NCBI RefSeq assembly: GCF_026212465.1
Contig: NC_080060.1
Coordinates: forward strand, 18,501,326-18,565,325
From: Amaranthus tricolor
Lineage: Eukaryota > Streptophyta > Magnoliopsida > Caryophyllales > Amaranthaceae
Reading direction: 5' to 3'
Length of the DNA: 64,000 nucleotides
The translations under genes and the position numbers were made by a program. A model generated the notes under the pieces. It was not told the DNA's origin. It was given only the letters and a program-made list of their open reading frames with translations, and searched no databases. Positions 1-9,207 of the stretch are shown here, in pieces (the stretch's first letter is position 1; each line of letters opens with the position of its first letter).

Positions 1-1834
1 TATTTCAATAGCTACGAAATAAGCAAAGGATTCATTTGGAATGATCCCTTTTCGATTCCATTTTTTCTTGGAGAAAATATAATTCATTGAGATTTCATAA
101 TTTTCATCCTTTTCATTATCGGAAATGTCTTGATTTTCTCTTTTATTTTCATTTTCATTTTGAATATTATTTTGTGCACCTTCTAGTTTTCTCAATTTTC
201 TTGGTTTTAAATCTTTTGAACCAAGTGGCCTTCCATGCTTTCTTTGCACAACAATTTCGTCACTTTTTGCTTTTTCATCAGGAATCTCTATTCGAGCTGG
301 AGTATAATTTGCTGCTGGTATATGTGATTTTGTAACTCTCTTAGTATTTGTGAATGCATCAGGTAATTGGTTAGCAACACTTTGTAGATGAACAATTCGT
401 TGTACTTCTTGTTCACATGATTTTCTTTTTGGGTCTAAATATTCTAAATGTGTTGCTTTCCAAATAAGTTCCATATTTCTTTTCTGTAAGTCCATATTCT
501 CTCCCCCTAACGATGAGAATATTGTCTCATTAAAGTGGTAATCAGCAAATCTAGCTTGAAATTGATCACCAGTTAATGGTTCAAGATATCGAATGATTGA
601 TGGAGATTCAAAACCGACATATATCCCATTCTTCTTTGTGGACCCATTTTTGTACGTTGAGGGGGAGCAATGGGCACATATACAGCGCATCCAAAGATTT
701 TCAAATGTGAAATATTTGGTTCATGACCAGCTACTGATTGCATTGGCGAATATTTATGATAAGCTGTAGGTCTTAGCCTAATCAATGATGCTGCATGTAA
801 TATTGCATAACCCCAGGCCGATGATGGTAATTTTGATTTCATTAGCAATGGTCTTTCAATTAATTTCAATCTCTTAATTAAGGATTCAGCAAGACCATTT
901 TGTGTGTGTGAACATGTGGTACAGGGTGTTCCACTTTAATTCTAATAGACATGCAATAATCATTAAAAGTTTGAGATGTGAATTCGCCGGCATTGTCCAA
1001 TCTAATACTTTTTATTGTATAATCAGGAAAATGATTTTTCAATTTGATGATTTGTGCAAGTAGTTTTGCAAATGCATTGTTTCTACTTGATAGAAGGCTT
1101 ACATGTGACCATCTTGTGGAAGCATCTATTAAGACCATGAAGTACCTAAAAGGTCCACATGGTGGATTAATTGGTCCATATATATCTCCTTGAGTTCTTT
1201 CAAGAAATGTAGGAGATTCAGTAATAATCTTATTTACGGATGGTCTAGTAATAAATTTTCCAAGAGAACAAGAGGTGCATAAGAGCTCATTCGACTGGGG
1301 AATCTTAATATTTCTTAGTGGATGCCCGACTAAATTTTCTATTATTTTATACATCATCCCAGTGCCAGGATGACCTAAGCGGTCATGCCATAAAGTGAAT
1401 AGCTCCTTATTGTCTAATCTTATCATATTTATTTCAATTGGGCATATATGGGTGAGATACAACCCCGATGAATATGCTGGCATCCTTTCAAGGATAATTT
1501 TCGTTCCATTTCTTTCTACTGTAAGGCATAAGAATTCTTTTTCATTTATACTTTTGGTTTCCATATGGTAACCATTTTGCCTTATTGCCTTGAAACTGAT
1601 AAGATTTCTTCGAGATTTACTCGAGTATAGTTCATCATTTATTTCTAATTTTGTCCCCATAAGGAGTATGATGCATGCTTTTCCAGTGCCTTCGATTAAT
1701 TTTGTTGTTCCTGATACGGTATTGACATTTGCCTCAAGCAATGTAAGGTTTGAAAAATATTCTCGATTTTTCAATATTGTATGTGTTGCTCCACTGTCCA
1801 GGAGGCAATGAAATGTTGATCCATTTACTGACAT
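1..1834 (-). pseudogene. pol: copia pol: protease, GAG-pre-integrase, integrase, start of RT linker
   Basis: The first ORF (1834-878) opens with an aspartic protease whose D-S-G-A motif lies near residue 13. A GAG-pre-integrase segment follows (WHDRLGHPG near residue 150), then the Cys pair of the integrase zinc finger (CTSC) and the first two catalytic Asp regions (QGDIYGP and RLDNAGEF). The frame breaks at about 900-910 within a CA-dinucleotide run, just before the block that would carry the catalytic Glu. It resumes at 869-573 (integrase C-terminal segment, GCAVYVPIAPP) and breaks again near 628-640 by a single-base shift. From there to base 1 another frame is open and encodes the basic, Asn/Glu-rich linker that precedes RT. 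RT itself is outside the window. Confidence 0.88.
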
Positions 1835-1979
1835 TTCCTTTTCTAAGACAAGAGAAGAAGAAAAAAAAATTTATATTATTAATATAAAGCTAGAATACTC
1901 AATACAAAAACATAAGTAGAGAATTACAACTTATCAAATGAAAAACAAGTTAGATAAACAGAATATGCATCTAGTCATC

Positions 1980-3081
1980 TCAAAAGATGTAATTATGTTC
2001 TTCTTGGGGATCAAGTTTGTGGAGGTTCACATCGTCAGTAAAGAAATCAGAGACATCTAAGGTGGGCCCAGATGTACTTGCTTCATTTACAAAATTTGCT
2101 TCTGCCCCTTTTCCTTTGTTTTTCTGGGAAGCTTGATATAAATCCACTAAATGTTTGGCGGTACGACAAGTTCGCCCCCAATGTCCAGTCATGCCACATC
2201 TATTACATGTACTTTTGTGTTTCTGGACTTGTTTAAAATTATCATTTCGGGGTGGAAATATATTTCTTTCATAAATGTGGCTACGTCCGCGGCCACGACT
2301 AAATCCATGACCATGACCACGACCACGGCCATAGATTTCCTTGTTCAAAAGTATTCATGCCGCTCTTTTCGTGATATTTTCCACGACCTCTGCCTCTTAT
2401 GAAATAGTTCCCACGACCTCGATGGCGCACATTCCTCTCAATCATATTTGTTTCATTAAAAGGCATAGTCCCAACCGGTCTCCTGTTGTGATTTTTCAAT
2501 AATAGTTCATTATTTTGCTCCGCAATAAGAAGTGTTTTCAGCAATTCATGATATTTTTTGAAATGCCTTTCCCGATATTGTTGTTGTAACAAGATACTAT
2601 TTACGTGAAAGGTTAATAATGTTTTTTCTATCATTTTTTCATCTGTTATTATTTGTCCACAATAGACTAATTTTGATTTTATCAGATGAAGGGCTGAATT
2701 ATAATCACTAATTGATTTGAAATCTTAAAATCTTAACTCTCGCCATTCATCGATGGCCTTTGGGAGAAGTACACTTTTATTATGGCCAAATCTTTCATTT
2801 AGCTCTTCCTAAAGTAATTTTGGGTCCTCATAATTGGTGTATTCATGTTTGAGACTGTCGGTTAAATGATGTCTCAAAACTGATGCAGCTTTTGCCTTAT
2901 CTTCCTTAATTTTTATGGGATCTCTTTCAATGCCCTTTCCTTTGTCGGTGGGATTAAGTTTAATTATTGTGCATAATAAACTTTTTCCTTTTAGATATAA
3001 TTTGACATCTGAAGCCCATTGTATAAAACTGTTTCCTGTTAATTCCAGGGCATTGAATTCTCTCTTTTTAAGATCAGCCAT
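1980..3081 (-). pseudogene. gag: copia gag (UBN2/DUF4219-like) with CCHC zinc knuckle
   Basis: Gag starts at the ATG at 3081 (MADLKKREFNALELTG), a typical start for this family. The N-terminal part ends at a TAG near 2809 where relatives have Trp in an L-W-E-E-L context. A second in-frame stop (TAA, probably from CAA) lies near 2727. The middle segment (2634-2299) is the helical capsid-like part followed by an Arg/Gly-rich region. A frameshift near 2345 moves the coding frame to 2348-1980, which carries the RNA-binding knuckle CNRCGMTGHWGRTC (CX2CX4HX4C) and an acidic C-terminus. The gap to protease at 1834 is short, as expected for one gag-pol polyprotein frame. Confidence 0.85.
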
Positions 3082-3299
3082 TATATTCTACAATTGAGAA
3101 AATGACAAGGTTATTTAATGATTTTGTGTATCATTAGAGATATTAAAGCATATTAGTCTTATCTCCCCCTGATTTAATATCTCAAACATAATAAGCACAA
3201 TATAATCATAAATAAATAAAAATAAAATAGATAGTATTAATAGATGATAAAACAAACAAAAAAAAATACATATTGCTAAACAAATGCAAGATTTATAAT

Positions 3300-3440
3300 T
3301 TATTTTTGGATAATTAGGTAGAGCATTAACGCTACGAGTAATACAATTAAACCCATAATGATAAGGAATGCGTCTAGTATTTTACTTATATTGTCGGCAA
3401 TTGGATTGATGTGGGTGTTTGTAGATGTGTTGTTTGCCAT
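3300..3440 (-). CDS. Small ORF, 46 aa, one predicted membrane segment
   Basis: The ATG at 3440 opens 46 codons ending in TAA at 3302-3300. Residues 1-20 are polar and rich in Asn and Thr. Residues 25-45 form one strongly hydrophobic stretch (FLIIMGLIVLLVALMLYLII), long enough for a single membrane span. A TATA box lies about 100 bases upstream on the same strand, followed by a purine/pyrimidine-rich leader, so the arrangement resembles a small transcription unit. It lies inside the copia leader. I do not recognise the protein. It may be fortuitous in AT-rich DNA. Confidence 0.25.
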   Translation of the reverse strand: MANNTSTNTHINPIADNISKILDAFLIIMGLIVLLVALMLYLIIQK

Positions 3441-3540
3441 GGATGGTTGAAGGAAGAAGAAGATGAAGGAAAAAAAAATTATTTATTGTGTTTGGGATAA
3501 GGTGTGAGTGGTGTGTGTGTGTTTGTGACGGTAGAAGTCC

Positions 3541-3550
3541 CTATTTATAG
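3541..3550 (-). promoter_or_regulatory. TATA box in copia leader
   Basis: Minus-strand CTATAAATAG sits within a short CCCTATAAATAGGG palindrome-like context. About 100 bases downstream is the 46-aa ORF start. This is a sequence match only. Confidence 0.4.
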
Positions 3551-3967
3551 GGGGTAAAAAGGTAAAATTTTTTTATTTTTTATTTTTATTATTATTTTTT
3601 ATTTATTTATTTATTATTATTATTATTTTCAAAATCGAACCCTTGACGATTTACTTAAATTATGATTTTCGGACCACTCTGGCATTCATCCCAGGGTGAT
3701 ATTTTTTCAATTCGAAAAGGATTTTATGTTGTGTAGAAAAATAATGTAGTCATTTCTGCTAATAATCTGTGTTATAGGTAAATTAAGATAGTTTATTATT
3801 ATAATGTTAAACAAAAAAATAGAATCAAATAAAATCGTTATTTATTATTATTTGAAGGTGAAATTAAATTTTATGAGTTTATTAAGTGATTATGTAATTT
3901 ATAGAGTAAAATAACCAAATGCATATGCACATAATATGATGACATGATCAGATAAATAGAGATAAAA

Positions 3968-4055
3968 CCGTCCATAAAGGCGATAACAATGCTAAATTAG
4001 CCAGTCCATAAAGGCGGTGATTACAAAATAATATTAGCCAGTCCATATAGGCGGC
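3968..4055 (-). repeat. Three short tandem copies around GTCCATAAAGGCG
   Basis: The core lies at 3970-3982, 4004-4016 and 4041-4053 (the last reads CATATAGG instead of CATAAAGG), with spacings of 34 and 37 bases. Copies two and three share the longer context CCAGTCCATA. The block lies upstream of the TATA box on the minus strand, so it could be a promoter repeat. Confidence 0.6.
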
Positions 4056-4109
4056 TGAAAAAGTAAAAACGAACATAAAGATTAAATGACATTATTAAAA
4101 TAAATTATT

Positions 4110-4295
4110 TTATGGGTTAATAGTCTGAAAACGTTTGTTACTAGTTTCTTCGCCGTCGTCATTTTTTCTTTTATTATTTTCTTGTGGGACTATAGGATCA
4201 TTAGTAGGTTGGACTGGTGAGTTATCAGTAGATTGTGGTGGCTGATTAGTAGGTGATTGTGCTGGTGGATTAGCTGCATTATTGGGACTTGGCAT
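4110..4295 (-). CDS. Small Pro/Gln/Asn-rich ORF, 61 aa, unrecognised
   Basis: The ORF starts MPSPNNAANPPAQSP and is made of low-complexity Pro, Gln, Asn and Ser residues, ending in a basic stretch (NNKRKNDDGEETSNKRF) that resembles a nuclear-localisation-type segment. It lies in the leader of the copia element, on the element's strand, between the LTR and gag. I know no family for it. It may be a decayed leader ORF or chance. Confidence 0.2.
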   Translation of the reverse strand: MPSPNNAANPPAQSPTNQPPQSTDNSPVQPTNDPIVPQENNKRKNDDGEETSNKRFQTINP

Positions 4296-4512
4296 TGAGT
4301 TTTCATTTATATGGGTATTATTTGGATTATGTCTCGCAATTGGTTTGAATCACTATTAGCTGGGTTGGTAGTAACAGATATACAATTTTATTCAAGGATA
4401 AAGTATAGAATGGTAATATTGATACCATTTGATTGTTGGTCCATATTGTGGCTAAAAATGTTATAATGTTTTGAAAAAAAAAATATTACCTTCTTGGGTT
4501 TTGAGAGCGAAA

Positions 4513-4528
4513 ATTGGTATTGATAACG
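4513..4528 (-). other. Primer-binding-like site next to 5' LTR
   Basis: Directly after the LTR end, the minus strand reads CGTTATCAATACCAAT. This resembles the (aaca)CGTTATCAGCACGA site common at this position in plant copia elements of this type, with several mismatches. Position rather than exact match supports it. Confidence 0.45.
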
Positions 4529-4730
4529 TGTTAAAAGGTAAGAAGAATATAAGGAGAAAAATTAGTATAAGAGATAAACTTGTATCTGTTTTATCTTTCT
4601 ATTACATTTCTCATATCTGTATTACAATAACTTGTAGATATATATATAGCAAAAGATGGGAAGAGGAGACAAATGTAGTACTGTTGTGAAAGACAATGCA
4701 TTCACTTGTATTGTCACATCAATCTCAACA
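4529..4730 (-). repeat. 5' LTR of copia element, 202 bp
   Basis: The segment has TGTT...AACA ends on either strand, a TATA run at 4637-4646 and a position directly upstream of the primer-like site and gag. Its partner LTR is outside the window, so its exact ends are unconfirmed. Confidence 0.55.
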
Positions 4731-5028
4731 GTTTTTTCTTTTTCGCCATTTTTTTACCTAAACTCAAAAAAAATCAATAAATAAATATCCTATGCTATGG
4801 GTACTATTTTATCCAATCGCTAACTTATATGTGTGAGCTCATAGGATCCAATTACAGTAGCAGTATGCCAATCTAATTAATACACAGATCATGGCATCTA
4901 GAAACACACTATAATCACCTAATATAATCGAATGCATTAATCTCTATAATTTATCCTATTTATATTTTAATAGTTACACTTGATTATTAGGACAATTATT
5001 TCGTTATTAACTATTAGAGTAATGATTT

Positions 5029-5487
5029 TTTATTTATTATACAATTGTAATCAATCATTTCAGGGGTCTTTGAATAGTTCTCTCAAGGGTCACAACAACT
5101 CAATATTGAGATAACTATTAGTGTATGATTATTAATGTACAATACAGTAACCCATTTTAAGGTTTACTATCAAATTTACTTAACGGCAAGTAGACATGAA
5201 TATGGGATAAGTATGAGTTTACAATTCTTTATTTATTGTAAAATTATAATTGATCTGATTAGGAGTCACCAAAAACCTTACCTATGGGTCACAACACCTT
5301 AATATTAGAATAACTAATAGTGTATGATTCTTAGGGTACATTATAATTATAGTATGTTTAGGGGTCACTAAAAAGTTTACATAAGGGTAACTTTAATTTA
5401 ATATAGGGATAACTATGGTTTACTTAAGGTACATTATAATATAGGGATTACTAAATCATTCTAATCTCTATGATTGTGAGGCATTAG
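5029..5487. repeat. Degenerate tandem repeat, period about 199 bp
   Basis: TTTATTTATT begins units at 5029 and 5228. Each unit then has an ATTGTAAT/ATAATTGAT stretch, a GGGTCACAACAAC-like stretch and ATAACTATTAGTGTATGATT. The copies are strongly diverged, and a partial third copy lies beyond the hAT fragment. 4731-5028 is AT-rich DNA in which I see nothing else. Confidence 0.55.
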
Positions 5488-6117
5488 TAGCGATGGGCAA
5501 GGGTCTAAGATCCTATCTGGATCCTATTAGACCCTACTCTTTTTAAGGGTAAGGGACTATTATTTTTGGACCTTAAGGGTCTGGCTTCGAGTCCGGGTCT
5601 AAAAAATATTATAAGGTTTCGGGTCCGGGTAGACTCGGACCCGAACCTTAGACCCTTTTTATTTTTTATATTTCCTCAACTCCAATTGTTTCTGACCTAG
5701 CTGCCTCCTTCCTCCCCTCTTATTTCTGTTTCATTTAACCTCATTTTTTCTCTGGTTTTCTTCCAAATTCTCCTTTCCTTTGTTTATTTCCGGCTATGGC
5801 TTCACATTGTTACCTATATCTCGCCATCCTCATCCTTTTAGCCGCCATTGACGTTAAAAGGAAATGACGTCACTGGTTCCTCTTTTTACTTTTGTTCGAT
5901 TGAATTATGCTATGTTATCGATGAATCTATCTTTATGTTCCTTCAATTTGGCTTATGAATTTGATGTACAGTAGTTGAATTGTTCGATCATTGAATCACT
6001 GTTTAGAGGAAGCAAGTAAGGAACACTATTCTTTGTCTTATTTGTTTTGGGTTTAATTTGATGTTTGATTATTCTGTTGTTTTATACGCCTTTTGTTATC
6101 TACATTCTCTTCACTAT
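5488..6117 (+). mobile_element. 5' fragment of a hAT-type DNA transposon
   Basis: The segment opens TAGCGATGGGCAAGGGTC, a hAT-like terminus, followed by about 150 bases of GGGTCCGGGT-type subterminal repeats in both orientations (for example CGGGTCCGGG and CTCGGACCCG). A pyrimidine-rich, untranslated-leader-like stretch follows to about 6117, where the flanking degenerate repeat resumes. No transposase coding sequence and no second terminus are present, so it is a truncated copy. The right boundary is approximate. Confidence 0.6.
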
Positions 6118-6210
6118 TCTTTTCATATGGATCACAACAACTTAATATTGGAGGTAGTTATTAGTGTATGATATGTAATGTGTAATACATTTGTAGTTTG
6201 CTGACAATAT
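6118..6210. repeat. Third copy of the 199-bp degenerate repeat
   Basis: ATCACAACAACTTAATATTG followed by TTATTAGTGTATGATATG matches the 5140-5360 copies. Its separation from them by the hAT fragment implies the fragment inserted into the repeat. 6211-6480 is AT-rich with nothing recognisable. Confidence 0.5.
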
Positions 6211-6483
6211 AAATTCACTTGAAACTTTTTATAGAGTTAGCGTAACCATAAAAAGTATAGAGCTAGTATTAGAGTCTTCAAACGATAAGCAGTCTATGAA
6301 GTTGACATGACTCCATTGCATCCACATGATTTTGTCTTATCTCTCTCATCCCTAAAGTTTCATATCATTTTTAATTTAATTAAATGTTCTCAAAAAAAAC
6401 CAACATTAATATTTATTTCTTTGCCAATCATTCCTTCAAACTCATATTCTTAACAAAATACCAAAAAGGAATCATATGGCAAT

Positions 6484-6790
6484 ATGGAGAGATTCAAAGC
6501 TTTTCTAACATTGACAGGTTTCACACAAAGGGAAGACATTGATTACAAACAAACTTTCTCTTCGGTTTCATCAAAAGACTCTTTGAGGATTACAATAGCA
6601 TTACTAGCTCATTATGATCTTGAGTTACATAATATAGATGTAAAGATGACGTTTCTCAATGGTAATACTGATGAGATAATTAATATGAAGTAATCTAAAA
6701 ACTTTATGGTGGATGACCCAAATAAGATGGTGTGTAAACTCAAAAATCCATTTATTTAGATCACTCAAGCAGGTGTCTCGTCAATAGTAT
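6484..6790 (+). pseudogene. Ty1/copia reverse transcriptase fragment
   Basis: The ORF 6484-6693 reads MERFKAFLTL, then GFTQREDIDYKQTFSSVSSK and LHNIDVKMTFLNGN. This is the N-terminal core of a copia RT, with the first catalytic Asp region (DVKMTFLNG). Similarity continues after a stop (KNFMVDDPNKMVCKLK, then a degraded YGLKQASRQW block) to the solo LTR at 6791. Integrase and the rest of RT are absent. It differs from the RT of the SIRE-like elements, so it comes from another copia family. Confidence 0.8.
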
Positions 6791-8307
6791 CGTTGGACCT
6801 CTTGAGTTTTGATGATGACTACACTTTATTTAAATAAATATGTTTTTAGAGATTATGTGCAGGTCGATATCCTGTCGTAATTATGATCGTTGATAGTACC
6901 TATGGCTTGGTTCATGGAAATGTACGTGTTAAAAAGGATCCAAGAGATTGAAGAGTATATCGCTTGGGATGTAAAATGGAGACAGGAGGTCTACTGTTCC
7001 CAAGTTGGATGTCCTAGCAATACTGGAATTTAGAGACAGCGCACTGTTCCTAACTGGAGTCAGCCAACGTCCACTGAAAATTCTAATTACTATTTAATTA
7101 TTATTTTTAGTTGATGTATTAAACAAAGTTAATTTGTTGCAATTATAATTTATTGAAGTTAATTGGCAAAATGTTTTTCAAAATGATTTTTCGTATTTAC
7201 TTAGCATTATTTTAGGATCTATATTTAGTAAATATTGGATTTGCTAAATATAGGAACAGCTGCTGTTGAAAAAGTCTTAGCTATTATTATTATTTTTTAG
7301 AACCGGTCTTAATATTAGAAAATAAGTTACCATCCCTATTAGTAGTAATAAGCAACCGTCCCTATTATTGGAAAGCTCAACCGTGTCTATTTTTAGCCTA
7401 AAGTTCCAACAGTTATAATTGAAAACAGGAACTGCAGCTAAATTTAGTACAAGGGAACTGCTGCTTAAGGGAACAGAAGCTATTATTAGTAAATGGGAAC
7501 AACGGTTATTGCTAAATAACTGTGGGCTTGAATTGGTCAAGTTTAATGCCTATTTTAAGATTAACCGTAGGAAGACTTGGTTATTGTGATCCACATTATT
7601 TTCCTTGGGAATAATGGTTGGAATATTCCTTTTTATTAGGGAAATTGACTTTATAAATAGTGGACTCGGTTGTTCTTCGAAACTTGCCTTAGTATGCGCC
7701 ATTAAATCATACGTAATTTTGGGAGAATTTTTACAAGAAAATTTTGTTTTAAAAATGCCAATTAATTTATAATATTTTCTTGTGCAACTTATTGATTTTA
7801 TTTTTAGAGAATTTTTATCCTTTTGTAAGGGTTTTTGAGAGAATCTTTGTAACTAGACTTGGGTGAGTCTAGGGGGAATTAGAAAGCTTCTAGTGAAGCT
7901 AGAGAAGAGAATAGCTTTGAGTAAAGCTAAGGACATAGCTTTTAGTGAAGCTAGTGTGGAGTTTAGCTTTTAGTGAAGCTAAGTTTGTTGATTTGAGTGA
8001 AGCAATTTGAGAGAGAAGTTGGCCTAGTTGATGCGCTTCGAGTGAAGTAAGATGTTTAATGTAATTGTAACGAGTTGCCTTAAACATAGTGGAGAATTTA
8101 GAAATCCCGAGGGGTCGTGGTTTTTCCTTCTATTTAGGCCTAGAAGGTTTCCACGTAAAAATCGTTTGTCTCTTATTATTTTGCTCTATTTTTAAGCTTT
8201 ATTTATTTTATTCAATTCCGCAAAAACAGGGCAAAATCGCTTAAACTAGTAACAACAACAATTCACCCCCCCTCTTGTTGCTGTTCCCGTTCCTAATTGA
8301 GTCTACA
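6791..8307 (+). mobile_element. Solo LTR of SIRE/Maximus-like copia, 1517 bp, TSD AGTAT
   Basis: It starts CGTTGGACCTCTTGAG (ancestral TGTTGG) and ends GAGTCTACA, the termini of the full elements further right. The flanks are AGTAT at 6786-6790 and again at 8308-8312, a perfect 5-bp TSD. No primer site, coding region or second LTR is attached, so it is a solo LTR left by LTR-LTR recombination. A TATA box (TATAAATA near 7650) lies upstream of a block of hairpins. It sits within the copia RT fragment. Confidence 0.88.
7885..7980 (+). repeat. Four 16-nt hairpin motifs AGCTTYNAGTRAAGCT in the LTR
   Basis: Copies lie at 7885-7900, 7913-7928, 7937-7952 and 7965-7980. Each can form a 6-bp stem with a 4-nt loop (TAGT or GAGT). 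The second copy has T-A in place of C-G at the top of the stem, so pairing is kept. They lie downstream of the TATA box and so would be in the RNA. Confidence 0.75.
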
Positions 8308-8424
8308 AGTATCAAATAATACAACTGATAATCCAATTATAATATCAAATAATACTTAGTCCCATAAAAATTGACACATTTAAAATTTAATAATCCTAAA
8401 TTTATTTAATTAATTATAATTCAT

Positions 8425-8850
8425 TAAGCCGTCACTACCACAAATCGTCACTTGTGCCATTAATTATGCCACTGGAATTCAAATACTGTGCCAAGTTTTG
8501 ATCTTGCCACGAGAAAAATAAGTTTCAAGACAATATTACAATCATACTCAAAAATTTTGCCACAAGTAACTATATATCGTGGCAAAGATGCACTTGTGCT
8601 ACAAATTATGTCACGGGTAAATATATAATGTGGCAAATAAACACTTGTGCCACGGGTCAATTAATATAGTGGCAAACAAGCACTTGCGCCACAAATCATG
8701 CCACGGGAAATTTATTTATAGCAAACAAAAACTTGTACCAAAAATTATGTTTTTGCCACCAATTATTGTGGGATTATGTTATAAATTCTGACACCTGAAT
8801 TTGAAATTTATCGCAAGTTTTGATCTTGCCACGGAAATAGTATATTTTAA
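8425..8850. repeat. Clustered TTGCCAC/GTGGCAA repeats, possible CACTA subterminal region
   Basis: Many short copies of CACTTGTGCCACGGG and ATATAATGTGGCAAA alternate in both orientations at roughly 40-60 base intervals. The left end reads CACTACCACAAATCG, close to the CACTA terminus common in plant En/Spm elements. No transposase and no opposite terminus are seen. 8308-8424 and 8851-9180 are AT-rich with nothing recognisable. Confidence 0.4.
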
Positions 8851-9180
8851 GAGAAAATTTAAAAAATAAAAAAACTTTATCAATGAATTAAATCCAAAAT
8901 CTTCATCCAATTTAATTAGTTCTATATTTATTAGAAAATAGGTAGTTATTTTCCCTTGTTTTTAATTTAATATAAGAAAAAAACTCTTTAAGCAATGATT
9001 CAATTCAATATAGGAGTAATATTATTTCAATATATGAGTAATATTATTCAATATACTACTAATTTTGTTGCATTCAGGAATATAAGTTAACTAAATTTAT
9101 TTTTAGTAATTTTGCAACTAATTTTATTCAACGAATTATAAATTTGTTTAACTTACTTTTAATAATTTTGTTCCACTAGT

Positions 9181-9207
9181 TAATAATAATAATAATAATA
9201 ATAATAA
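9181..9207. repeat. (TAA)n microsatellite
   Basis: About nine TAA units lie immediately left of the truncated LINE. The same repeat follows the LINE's poly(A). Confidence 0.95.

Larger units (their letters stand above)
3088..4489 (-). other. Leader of copia element, possible 1.4-kb leader intron
   Basis: About 1.4 kb separates the LTR from the gag start, much longer than usual. On the minus strand a donor-like AAG/GTAATA (GT at 4489-4488) lies just inside the element. A pyrimidine-rich acceptor ending in TTGTAG (AG at 3089-3088) lies 6 bases upstream of the gag ATG. Removing the stretch would place gag next to the primer-site end. The stretch also has AT-rich simple sequence (3575-3630), a threefold short repeat, a TATA box and two small ORFs. 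An alternative is that it is a later insertion. Splicing is inference only. Confidence 0.35.
1..4730 (-). mobile_element. Ty1/copia LTR retrotransposon, decayed, 3' part outside window
   Basis: Read on the minus strand from right to left, the element has a short LTR (4529-4730), a primer-binding-like site, a long leader, gag (3081 to 1980), protease and integrase (1834 to about 573) and the integrase-RT linker, which is still open at base 1. The order protease, integrase, then RT is diagnostic of Ty1/copia, since gypsy elements have integrase last. RT, RNase H and the second LTR lie beyond the left edge. Gag has at least two nonsense codons and a frameshift, and pol has two frameshifts, so the copy cannot be autonomous. 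The gag start (MADLKKREFNALELTG) and the CCHC knuckle belong to a common plant copia type with short LTRs. Lineage assignment is by recognition only. Confidence 0.9.

Noticed and set aside
87..335. 82-codon plus-strand ORF at the left edge
   Set aside because: The minus strand here is the integrase-RT linker of the copia pol. The plus frame is Phe/His-rich, from antisense of Glu/Lys/Asn-rich sequence.
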